Origin: Chitinispirillaceae bacterium
GTDB lineage: Bacteria; Fibrobacterota; Chitinivibrionia; Chitinivibrionales; Chitinispirillaceae
NCBI GenBank assembly: GCA_016929415.1
Contig: JAFGIW010000184.1
Coordinates: forward strand, 1-53,950
Direction of reading: 5' to 3'
DNA length: 53,950 nucleotides
In this document: positions 34,110-42,815 of the stretch, piece by piece
Layout: every line of letters starts with the position of its first letter
How positions within the stretch are numbered: position 1 is the stretch's first letter
The notes under the pieces: model-generated
The model's input: only the letters and a program-made list of their open reading frames with translations
Database searches by the model: none
Told to the model about the DNA's origin: nothing
Translations under genes and position numbers: made by a program

Positions 34110-37100
34110 TTACGTTTGGCTTTCTTTAAGGAAATACAGGTACGGGTTCACCACCTTGTTCTTGTCCGTCTGGGTCCCGTCGTAGCTGATGGACACGATG
34201 GGAATCCCGATTTCCTTCTCAACCTGCTTGTAAATGGCCTCGCTTATCAATCCCGGACAGCAGAACATCGGATACGCATTAATGATGAGCTTGAGGTCCG
34301 GATAGTTCCCCTTGAGATAATACACCTTAAGAAGGTTTTCGGAAGTTTCGCCGGAATGTCTTATTGTAAAGGAGTGTTTTTGCAGATACGCAAGCGGATT
34401 GCCGGCGAGCCCGCTTGTCCCGTTTTGGAGAATCGGCTTCGCAATGGCGTTGAGCTTCCGGTTGAATGCGGTGATCATGTTGAAGGCGACCTTGTCCCGG
34501 AGCAGGTTGAGAAACCGGCCGTCCTGCCATTGTGTTTGAAAATGCAATTCCACCTGCAGGCTCAACGTGTCGATAAAAGGCACGGTGACCGTTTCGGCGC
34601 CGATTTCCTCAATGTGGCGCACCAGGTTCTGATTGAAGATGTCGTTGTCGCGGACATACAGATCGCCGACGATACCCACCTGAGGCAGGGGACGGTTGTG
34701 CCGCTCAATTTTCAAAAAGTCGCTGACGATTGTTTTAAAGGCATCTTCCTTTGATGTGCCTGCGGTAAAGCATGCGACCAGCCAGTCCGTTGCCGTGGCG
34801 AGACACCTGTCGGTTGTACCTGCTGTTTTTTCCCGCGCACGGATTTTGTGGACTATCTTTTGCACCAGTCCCGCCAAAACATAGGCCATAGATATCCCGT
34901 AGATGATTCCCAGCGGCAAATCCGCGGGAATAAAATCGGTGACCATGATATCGACCTTTTCCATGCCCTGTCCCATTTTTTCCAGGGTCTGTTTTATCAT
35001 GACCGGATACTGGGGAAGGTTGCAGGAAAGTTCGGCGTCGCTGTTGCTGAAAAAGACGGTTTTTTCCGGGTCAAGGCCGTGGCTGTTGATCGTATGCTGT
35101 ATCCCCTGCGTCAACGCGCTCACCGGCAGGCACTGACCGTCGTTGATCTGAAGGCTTTTACATACCGTGTCGGGCGTCTGCTCGATGATAAGGGACCTGA
35201 TGCCGGCATGGGCAAACACGCCCTGAATAAGACGCGCGCTCAATACATCGTATCCCGGCAGCAGATACGTTTTATCCTCAAACGACTTCTTGAATGTTAT
35301 GGCGGGCCGGAGCTGCCGCGTTTTTGTCTTCCGGAACTTGCGGAACGTTTCTATCGCGGCTTCCAGACGGGTGTCGTAGCCTTCGCCGGTCTCATGCTCA
35401 TCCAGTTGCAGGATGAGGTAGGGCTTTTGATAGTAGTCCATGATGTCTTTGAAGTATCCGAGAATAAAGGAGTCGGGAGAACATTTAAACGCCGTGACAT
35501 ACACGGGGAACAGCTTTTCAATCTGCGCGACCGTCTCCGCGGTTTTGATGATGCGGTTGCCGTAATGCCAGTGGTTCAACCTGATAAAGTCTTTGGCCGC
35601 AACAAACTTTGCATCATCAGTGGGAACCATATCCATGTAAAAAGACTGAATGCCCATGTCAGCCAGTTTGGCCGGAAGCCCTTTGTTGAGTGAATGGTGT
35701 AAAATAAGGTAAGGCCGGCCGATAAAGACAACGCCGATATCGTTGGATGCGCCCGCCTGGTCGCGGAACAGGTCCTGAAGATCGACTTTCCTCTGCTTAT
35801 ACCAGTCCCAGGCCATGTAAAACGCCGCCTCGACTTTAACAAATGAGGTTTTACTTTTGACCGCGTCCGGCAGGTGAAGAAATAACGTACGTATTGTTTC
35901 GTCGATGTTCTTGTCCAGGTTCAAAACCGGGGCGATCATCTTTTGGGAAAGATCGAGTCCGGGTATGTTCTGGATGATAGGCACCGCATAATGACAATAA
36001 TAGCAGTAGTACCGTTCCTCATTGCCGACCGTGTTTTCGAGAAGCTGCGGATAAAAGATATAGTCGACCTTCGGGGCCAGTTCTCTGATATGGCCGTGAA
36101 AATCCGTCATGGGCGCGCAGTAATCGGCCCCCTGGATCTCTTTGCCGAGCGCGATATGGCTTCGCTCCGTGGAAGAAACGACTGTTGCAAACCCGAGCCG
36201 TTTGAAAAAAAGCTCCCACAGGGGAATATATTCGAGCATGGTAAGGGTGGCGGCAAGCCCGATGGTAAGGGAAGGGGAGCAATCGGTTTTTTTGTTCCGC
36301 TGCGTCACCCCGAAGGAGAAGATCTCCTTGCGCGATGCAAGCCCGTTAAGCTGGATACGGTTGCGTATGCTGGCGAGGGAACATCCGGGATGGCGCACCA
36401 CGGATTGTATCCCTCCCCGTTTGAATTCGTGAAACAGGTTGACATCCGCCGGCAGGGTGTGCCGGGGGGCGTCTCTTGAAACGTCAAAAACCTTGCGATG
36501 GTTCCAAAGCAGGTCAAACCCGGACCGCACCTTCTGCTGAAATCCCGCATCTTTTTCGTCCCTGCCGCAGAGATATCCCCACCCCACCGACTCACCGTCA
36601 ATCTCGATTGTTTTGATTTTGCAATTATTATTGCAAAAACCGCAGACATATTCGCCGCTGACGATCCGTTCGGTGTGCAGGTCCTTCCTGAAAAGGGACT
36701 TTTCCGAAATTCCCGTGTCCGCCATTTTAAGACAGACGCCGAGCGCTCCGGTGAGGTGACAGAATTTAGATACATAGATCGGCTTCTGCAATTTCTGTTC
36801 GAACGCCCGTACCAGGGCATGGTTCTTTGCCGTTGCGCCCTGAAAGGCGATATGTAAACCGATTTTGTTTACATGAGCGACTTTCGACAGGTAATTGTCA
36901 CGCACCGAATGGAGTGCGGCCGCCAGAAGCTCCTCGCGGCTGTAGCCGAGGCTCAGAAGGTGGCTCAGGTCCCTCTGCATAAAGACAGTGCAGCGGTCGC
37001 TGATAAGGGGGGCGGCATGGCCTTCAGCCAGGGCTGCATACGAGTCAAGCGGGACACCGAGCCGCCGTGCCTGCTCCTCAATAAAACTTCCGGTGCCGGC

Positions 37101-38456
37101 CGCGCACACATAATTCATGACCGAAAAGGTAACGTTGCCGTTGTGCATAACGGTGAATTTTGCGTCCTGCCCGCCGATTTCGATGATGGTGTCGATGTCG
37201 GGCCTCAGGTGATAGGCGGCACGGGCATGAGCAGTGATTTCATCGACCACATATTCCGCACGGGAGACTTTTTGAATGAATTTACGTCCCGATCCCGTTG
37301 TGCCGGCCGCAAGAATGGGGAATTGAACGTCAAAACGTTTTTCCAGGTCTTCAATTGTTTTGGTAATTTTCTGGAGCGCCGCAATCGGCTGTCCGCCGGT
37401 ACGGGTATACAGACCGGCAATAACGCTCCGGCCGCGGTTCATGAGCGTTGCCTTTGTGCTCGTTGAGCCGATATCGATTCCCAGATAACACTCGATGACG
37501 GCGTTTTTTCCCAGCGGTTCGTATATGTCAACCTCCACATCGTGCTGCGCATACGACTGCCAGGCTGAAAAGGTGGTCTCAGTGCCGGCGACTTCGGAAA
37601 GCGGGGGATAATGGTACGATTTCGTGTGGCTGGTCCTGGTAAGCAGGCTATCCACCGCAAAGGAGGGCCGTTGTTTCTGCGTCCTGCTTTGCCGACCGGC
37701 AGTTAATGCCGCGCCGATGGCCCCCATGTATTCGCTGTTGGGGGGCACCTGCAGGGGATGGCGGATTTCCTCTTCAAGATAGAGCAGGACTTTATTGTTC
37801 TTGCTTACTCCACCCACAACCACAACCGGCTCAAGCACTTCGATGCCGTGAAAGAGGGTGTTGCAGATGTTCTGGGCAATACCGAGAGAAAGGCCTGCCG
37901 CTATGGTGGGCAGGTCATACCCCTTCTGCTGCATGTGAATCAGGTCCGTTTTTGCGAACACCGCGCAGCGCGTGGCTATCTTGGGCGGTGTCCCTGCAAA
38001 TGTTTGGGCCAGTTCGCCTAATTCCGCGCTTCCGGACAGCCCGAGCCGTGCCGCCTGTTGGTCAAGAAAAGAACCTGTTCCTGCGGCACAGGCGGAATTG
38101 GATATGTATTTTTTATACTGCCCATTACTATCAAAAAGTATGAGGCCGAAGGTCTCGCCGCCGATGGTGATAATCGAACCCGGCCTCGGGACGTATTGCT
38201 TTACTCCCTCAATGACGGCAACCTGCTCGTTGACCTCACAACCGGACTTGAAAAATTCACGGCCTTTTTCGGCAACAACGCCGACGGCAATCAGATTTTT
38301 GAGGGGGAATTTATTAATCGAATCTTCCAGAGCGGCATAGACATTACCATTGTGGAATTGATAATCCTTGAAAATGACAGTACCGTCGCTGTCCAGCAGA
38401 ACAACCGCTATGGTTGTCGAGCCGATGTCCATTCCAGCTGTGAGGTTTTCACACAT
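34110..38456 (-). CDS. Acyl-CoA dehydratase activase, double ATPase plus DUF2229-type fusion
   Basis: This 1448-residue relative of the 2-hydroxyglutaryl-CoA dehydratase activator carries two BadF/BcrA-type ATPase domains: residues about 1-270 (GMDIGSTTIAVVLLD, CAAGTGSFLDQQAARLG, ATRCAVFAKTDL) and about 320-600 (YLGIDIGSTSTKATLMNRG, EIGGQDAKFTVM, CAAGTGSFIEEQARRLG, SDRCTVFMQRDL). The cysteines flanking each would hold a [4Fe-4S] cluster at a dimer interface. Next is a Cys motif (YVCGFCNNNC), then DUF2229/HgdB-like regions (ADYCAPMTDFHGH, RYYCYYCHYA). Such proteins drive ATP-coupled low-potential electron transfer. No separate dehydratase subunits lie in the window, so the partner may be built in. 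Confidence 0.9.
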   Translation of the reverse strand: MCENLTAGMDIGSTTIAVVLLDSDGTVIFKDYQFHNGNVYAALEDSINKFPLKNLIAVGVVAEKGREFFKSGCEVNEQVAVIEGVKQYVPRPGSIITIGGETFGLILFDSNGQYKKYISNSACAAGTGSFLDQQAARLGLSGSAELGELAQTFAGTPPKIATRCAVFAKTDLIHMQQKGYDLPTIAAGLSLGIAQNICNTLFHGIEVLEPVVVVGGVSKNNKVLLYLEEEIRHPLQVPPNSEYMGAIGAALTAGRQSRTQKQRPSFAVDSLLTRTSHTKSYHYPPLSEVAGTETTFSAWQSYAQHDVEVDIYEPLGKNAVIECYLGIDIGSTSTKATLMNRGRSVIAGLYTRTGGQPIAALQKITKTIEDLEKRFDVQFPILAAGTTGSGRKFIQKVSRAEYVVDEITAHARAAYHLRPDIDTIIEIGGQDAKFTVMHNGNVTFSVMNYVCAAGTGSFIEEQARRLGVPLDSYAALAEGHAAPLISDRCTVFMQRDLSHLLSLGYSREELLAAALHSVRDNYLSKVAHVNKIGLHIAFQGATAKNHALVRAFEQKLQKPIYVSKFCHLTGALGVCLKMADTGISEKSLFRKDLHTERIVSGEYVCGFCNNNCKIKTIEIDGESVGWGYLCGRDEKDAGFQQKVRSGFDLLWNHRKVFDVSRDAPRHTLPADVNLFHEFKRGGIQSVVRHPGCSLASIRNRIQLNGLASRKEIFSFGVTQRNKKTDCSPSLTIGLAATLTMLEYIPLWELFFKRLGFATVVSSTERSHIALGKEIQGADYCAPMTDFHGHIRELAPKVDYIFYPQLLENTVGNEERYYCYYCHYAVPIIQNIPGLDLSQKMIAPVLNLDKNIDETIRTLFLHLPDAVKSKTSFVKVEAAFYMAWDWYKQRKVDLQDLFRDQAGASNDIGVVFIGRPYLILHHSLNKGLPAKLADMGIQSFYMDMVPTDDAKFVAAKDFIRLNHWHYGNRIIKTAETVAQIEKLFPVYVTAFKCSPDSFILGYFKDIMDYYQKPYLILQLDEHETGEGYDTRLEAAIETFRKFRKTKTRQLRPAITFKKSFEDKTYLLPGYDVLSARLIQGVFAHAGIRSLIIEQTPDTVCKSLQINDGQCLPVSALTQGIQHTINSHGLDPEKTVFFSNSDAELSCNLPQYPVMIKQTLEKMGQGMEKVDIMVTDFIPADLPLGIIYGISMAYVLAGLVQKIVHKIRAREKTAGTTDRCLATATDWLVACFTAGTSKEDAFKTIVSDFLKIERHNRPLPQVGIVGDLYVRDNDIFNQNLVRHIEEIGAETVTVPFIDTLSLQVELHFQTQWQDGRFLNLLRDKVAFNMITAFNRKLNAIAKPILQNGTSGLAGNPLAYLQKHSFTIRHSGETSENLLKVYYLKGNYPDLKLIINAYPMFCCPGLISEAIYKQVEKEIGIPIVSISYDGTQTDKNKVVNPYLYFLKESQT

Positions 38457-38512
38457 TCATGGTTTTACTGCCTGTAAAGCGGACTTACAACCTTTAATCG
38501 AGACGGTGATGC

Positions 38513-40480
38513 TTACATCGGCTGCGCGAAACTCGCCGTCAGGCATTCAATATCCATGAATACCTGAAAACAATTTTTCGCATAGGCAACCGCATCAGCC
38601 ATGTCGGCTTGCAAAGAATCAATGCTTACAAGCTTGATTCGCGCTCCATCGGTTTTGAGCCTTTTTAAAAACATAAGCAGCGAACCGTGTTCGGCGCTTG
38701 TTACGCCGCCGAAATTTATTGCCAGGTTCCCGCTGTTCTCTTTCAGATATACTTTGACTCTTTTTGTAAGCTTTGTTGCCGTCAATCTGTTGAAAGCGCC
38801 CTGGAGATCCACGATAAGGGGGTGCTGTTTTGACGCATGTTGCAGCCTCGGCTGTATCGTGAGAGTGCCGTTTCCCGTAAGCGACACGGGAAGCAGCAGA
38901 CTCTCCGACATTCGGTAACGGGTACGCTGCAGCCTTATCTGTGAATACGCCAGGTGTTTCTGCTTAAAATTTTCCATAAAGGCAAACGCCGGTACGACGC
39001 GTGCCAGGAGTTTATTTTTGAAACTGCCTGTTCCCATTTCGGAGATTATTGAACGCTCGACGGTTGTAACCCAGGCTGCAACAGCTTCCGTAGGTGCATA
39101 CCGGACGGCAGTGGGAAAAATCGGCAGCGCGTCAAGGCACCCCTGCCGGTAGTACTCTGCCCGCTGCAACAGGAGCGGGTCGGCTGCATCTTTGAACATC
39201 AGGTATCCCCGAAGTTGTTTTTCCACGAATCGTATCGCCGACGGACCCAGTCGGCGAAATTCCTCATCGTAAACATCCAGAATCAGCCGTTCCATTTCCG
39301 GTTTGCCGATATGGGGGTGCTTGAACGTCAGATGAAACCCGTCCCAGTGCTTGGAAGGAACGTCAAGCATCCTGCCTTCATGCTTGAGACGGTCGAACAG
39401 GGGCGTGCCGCAGGCCGGAGTCATGATGAGCACCTGGCTCAGGCTCGGTTTGAGCGATATGAGATACTCAAGGTCCTCCCACGCACCGGCAACGGTATGG
39501 AAATCATGTCCGATGATCAGGGAGGCAAGGGTATTGATGCCGTGAGAGTGCAGCGTCTCGAAAACGGCCTTCACGTCGATGCCTTTCAATTTACCGTAGG
39601 TGGCCTCCTTTGATTCGACCCCGATCCAGACGGTATCGATGCCCATCCGAACGAGGTCCTTCGGATCCCATTGCGCCACCGAACAGGCACTTGCAAAACA
39701 GGAAATCCTCACCTGGCTTTTCACGTCTTTTTTCAGGCAATCAAGATATTCGATGGCGCGTTTTGTCTGGAGGAGGAAATCCTCCTCGATAATGCCTATG
39801 GGCAAATTTTGCCTGCCAAGAATTTTCTGCACCCTGCCGATCTCCCGGTGCAGGTCCGCACCGGTCGCCAGAAGAGGTATATGGCGCTTCTTATGAAAAT
39901 AGGACGAAGCGCAGAACTCGCACCCGTGCGGACAGCCCAGTCCGGCAAGAATAACCGCTCCTTTTAAAAGGGGAACGCCGGCGATTTTAGCGTTTGTCAG
40001 GCACACGACATGTTTGTGGGGTTCGTCGCTGTGGACTTCCCCCAGAAGCCGCCGCATGAAACCGACTCCTTCGCCCCGGCATACATAATCGCCGTACTGA
40101 TCGCATTCGGGGAGCATGGTGCCGTATCCGCCTAAGATAATTCTGGAACCGGGCGAAACCTCCCGTGCCATTGCGCACATTTTTATCAGTTTGACGAACG
40201 TGGCGATGACAAAACTGATTCCTACATAATCGTACCCTTTTTCAAGCTCGCGTTTAAACTGCTCCATGGTCGGATACTGCAGCACTGTTGTGGGGGTGGT
40301 CAGATTTTCCGCCATATATTCCAGTCCGTACGAAATATAGGTCGACCGAAGGCTGAAAATTCCCTGTGAACGCGTCACCTGGGCATGAAAAAGCTCAGGC
40401 ATCACGTGCCTGGTGCAGTCATCGGTATCGGCGCCGAATGGCGCGCACACTGTTGTAAGTAGAACCTTCTTCATAAACAT
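38513..40480 (-). CDS. B12-binding-type radical SAM protein
   Basis: This 655-residue protein has an N-terminal cobalamin-binding-like Rossmann domain (about 1-150; DYVGISFVIATFVKLIKMCAMAREVSPGSRIILGGYGTMLP, without the DxHxxG motif), then a radical SAM core whose cluster motif is GCPHGCEFCAS (C-x3-C-x2-C). The last ~150 residues (LIVDLQGAFNRLTATKLTKRVKVYLKENSGNLAINFGGVTSAEHGSLLMFLKRL) look like a STAS-type fold, an unusual extension. It is the first gene of the activase/methyltransferase operon. Substrate unknown. A terminator-like hairpin lies upstream. Confidence 0.87.
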   Translation of the reverse strand: MFMKKVLLTTVCAPFGADTDDCTRHVMPELFHAQVTRSQGIFSLRSTYISYGLEYMAENLTTPTTVLQYPTMEQFKRELEKGYDYVGISFVIATFVKLIKMCAMAREVSPGSRIILGGYGTMLPECDQYGDYVCRGEGVGFMRRLLGEVHSDEPHKHVVCLTNAKIAGVPLLKGAVILAGLGCPHGCEFCASSYFHKKRHIPLLATGADLHREIGRVQKILGRQNLPIGIIEEDFLLQTKRAIEYLDCLKKDVKSQVRISCFASACSVAQWDPKDLVRMGIDTVWIGVESKEATYGKLKGIDVKAVFETLHSHGINTLASLIIGHDFHTVAGAWEDLEYLISLKPSLSQVLIMTPACGTPLFDRLKHEGRMLDVPSKHWDGFHLTFKHPHIGKPEMERLILDVYDEEFRRLGPSAIRFVEKQLRGYLMFKDAADPLLLQRAEYYRQGCLDALPIFPTAVRYAPTEAVAAWVTTVERSIISEMGTGSFKNKLLARVVPAFAFMENFKQKHLAYSQIRLQRTRYRMSESLLLPVSLTGNGTLTIQPRLQHASKQHPLIVDLQGAFNRLTATKLTKRVKVYLKENSGNLAINFGGVTSAEHGSLLMFLKRLKTDGARIKLVSIDSLQADMADAVAYAKNCFQVFMDIECLTASFAQPM

Positions 40481-40785
40481 GCTTCCTCTTTGAAGGGGGC
40501 GGATAAGAATTATGCCACATCGCAGGATTGATCAATCACCAAACAAAAAAGCCCTCGGGGTCTTAGTGTAGAACGAGGGCTTACAAAATGTCAGCTTTTG
40601 TGGGTTCCTAAGATGCCATTTATATAATATACTATATATTATGAAAAAAATTCATAATTAAAAAATTTTTCATACCATCTGATCGCTAATTTACAGGTAA
40701 GCAACCACCGGGAAAACTGATGAAGTGGTAAAAATACATGGTTTTAAGGCATTAACGGACTTCCCCTCCAAAAAGGAGTACTCCC
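40481..40785. other. Divergent intergenic region with AT-rich core
   Basis: These 305 bp carry no protein gene. An AT-rich block (40620-40680) contains the inverted repeat ATTATGAA-N5-TTCATAAT (40638-40658) and several TATAAT-like boxes on both strands. A minus-strand terminator-like hairpin lies at 40545-40582. AAGGAG near 40775 serves the plus-strand gene. Confidence 0.5.
40545..40582 (-). terminator. Attenuator-like intrinsic terminator upstream of the radical SAM gene
   Basis: On the minus strand AAGCCCTCG pairs with CGAGGGCTT across a 16-nt loop and is followed by six T. It sits about 65 nt before the radical SAM ATG. No minus-strand gene ends upstream, so it would stop either a short leader transcript (attenuation) or a small RNA starting in the AT-rich block. 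Confidence 0.65.
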
Positions 40786-42597
40786 ATGCGAAAGACATCC
40801 TGCTTTACTCTTCTTTTTATAATTGCCGTTTCCAATGGCCGGGCGACGCAGCTTTACATCGATCCCGTGAGCGGAAGCGACGACTACGGCGGCGCCTCCG
40901 AAGCGCAGGCGTGGAAAACCATCACCAGGGCCAATCAGGCCCTTGTTCCCGGCGATACGGTGTTTATCAAGGCCGGCACGTACACCGCTTATATTGCCCC
41001 GAAAAATTCCGGCACTTCCTCACAGCCAATCGTCTATACGAATTCCGGCACCGATACGGTAACGATCAGAGATGCCGTCTACGGCATCAATCTTGACGGG
41101 AAATCGTACATTACCGTGCAGGGGATTGCCTTCCGCAACCTCGACCGGTTTTTATACGTCAGAAACAGGTCCAGCCATAACACGTTCGCCCACTGCACAT
41201 TCGACAGCGCCCGTATGACCGACGGCAAAACCGCCACCTGGGCGGGGTCGGTCATTTCCGGCAGCTCGCAGCATAACCGGATCCTTAACTGCCGGTTTTC
41301 GAATTACGGCTACTTTACCGACGACGATAAAAGCTGCATCCTTGACATCGGCAACGAAGAGGGCAGGACCGATTCGACCTGTTTCAACCTAATCGAAGAG
41401 AGCCTGTTTTTCCATGCCGGGCACCATGTGATGGGCGTCTACGGGAAATACAACGTGATCCGCAGCAATTATTTCCACAACGAACCGTGGTCCATGGGTA
41501 CAGCGGCCTCCGACCGCGGAGCGGTGCTGTACGGCGACCGCAATCTCTCTTTTTCGGGGTACAGCGAAAACGGCGGCCGTACGCTTTTCGAGGGAAACAG
41601 GGTGGGCTATTCGGCCGACCCGTCCGACAACAACGGCGCTTCCGGTATGGCGATGAATTCCAGCGACAACATCGTCCGGTTCAACTCCTATTTCCACAAC
41701 ATAAGCGCAGGTCTTAGCATGAGCCTTACAAGCAGTTACCTTCAGGACATCCTGCGCAACAAGGTATACAACAACTCCTTTTTCGACAACGGCCACAACC
41801 CCTACGACTCCATCGACCATATGAGTTCCGGCATCGGGTTCGGAATTTACAGCGGTTCCCTGATCATCAAAGACAACGAACTCAAGAACAACGTTCTTTA
41901 CAAGCATAAGCTTACTTTCGGCGAATACAACATCAACACTTCCGCCCGCACCGGGATCATGGCCGTCCAGCTTTTCGCGAACAACTGGGACGGCGACAGC
42001 CGGGGTGATCCGCTGTTTGTCAATGCCCCGGCGGGTCCGGGCGATCCGATGGATTCCGCAGCGCCGGACCTTCACCTCAAGGAAGGCAGCCCCTGCATCG
42101 ATTCCGGCACGTATCTCACCACTATTGTCTCGCCCGGCGGCTCGGGCACCTCATTTCAAGTAAAGGACGCAGGGTACTTCATGGACGGCTGGGGCATCGA
42201 GGGGGTTGCAGGAGATGAAATTCAGTTGTTCGGAACAACTGATCGGGCCCGCATTACCAATGTCAACTATATCTCCAATACGCTGACGGTTGACAAGAGC
42301 CTGACCTGGACGGAGAACCAGGGGGTCTGTCTGAAGTATGAGGGGGCGGCCCCGGATATCGGGGCATACGAGTACGGGGCGGCGGAGGTGGTGGTTCCGG
42401 CGATACGGGCCCGGCGGCAGAAAATGCAGCATCAAACATACGGTGTCTACGATTTCCATGGGAGGAAGGTACGTATTGACGGGAATATAAAATTGATTAC
42501 CGGGAGTGCAGTCACACATCTCCGACCGGGGATTTATTTAACCGTGTCTCGACGGGACAATACGCGAATGGTAAGGAAGCTCGCGGTGATGAGATAA
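40786..42597 (+). CDS. Secreted right-handed beta-helix protein (polysaccharide lyase-like)
   Basis: This 603-residue protein has a signal peptide (MRKTSCFTLLFIIAVSNGRA), then YIDPVSGSDDYGGASEAQAWKTITRANQALVPGDTVFIKAGTY, the entry motif of pectate-lyase-like beta-helix proteins, and repeated N-x-I-x-N rungs (NRILNCRFSNYGYF, NVIRSNYFHN, NIVRFNSYFHN). The C-terminus (YDFHGRKVRIDGNIKL...LRPGIYLTVSRRDN) is a FlgD/sorting-like module. AAGGAG lies 7 nt before the ATG. A role in polysaccharide binding or cleavage is likely; catalytic residues were not identified. Confidence 0.82.
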   Translation: MRKTSCFTLLFIIAVSNGRATQLYIDPVSGSDDYGGASEAQAWKTITRANQALVPGDTVFIKAGTYTAYIAPKNSGTSSQPIVYTNSGTDTVTIRDAVYGINLDGKSYITVQGIAFRNLDRFLYVRNRSSHNTFAHCTFDSARMTDGKTATWAGSVISGSSQHNRILNCRFSNYGYFTDDDKSCILDIGNEEGRTDSTCFNLIEESLFFHAGHHVMGVYGKYNVIRSNYFHNEPWSMGTAASDRGAVLYGDRNLSFSGYSENGGRTLFEGNRVGYSADPSDNNGASGMAMNSSDNIVRFNSYFHNISAGLSMSLTSSYLQDILRNKVYNNSFFDNGHNPYDSIDHMSSGIGFGIYSGSLIIKDNELKNNVLYKHKLTFGEYNINTSARTGIMAVQLFANNWDGDSRGDPLFVNAPAGPGDPMDSAAPDLHLKEGSPCIDSGTYLTTIVSPGGSGTSFQVKDAGYFMDGWGIEGVAGDEIQLFGTTDRARITNVNYISNTLTVDKSLTWTENQGVCLKYEGAAPDIGAYEYGAAEVVVPAIRARRQKMQHQTYGVYDFHGRKVRIDGNIKLITGSAVTHLRPGIYLTVSRRDNTRMVRKLAVMR

Positions 42598-42815
42598 TTC
42601 TGCTTCGGATGAATACTAACTATCGGTTCCGGCACCGATTTTTCGCCTTAACCGAACCTCGGCCCGTCATCCTCAGGCATTGCCCGAGCGGCCCCATAAC
42701 ACTTCCCTTTTCGCCGGATTATGGACTATATTAATATAAGCGACGAGAAATCTGTCGAAAGGTTTTACCCGAAACCCGGGATTACATGCTGTCTCCTGAT
42801 GCAAAGGAGCACAAG

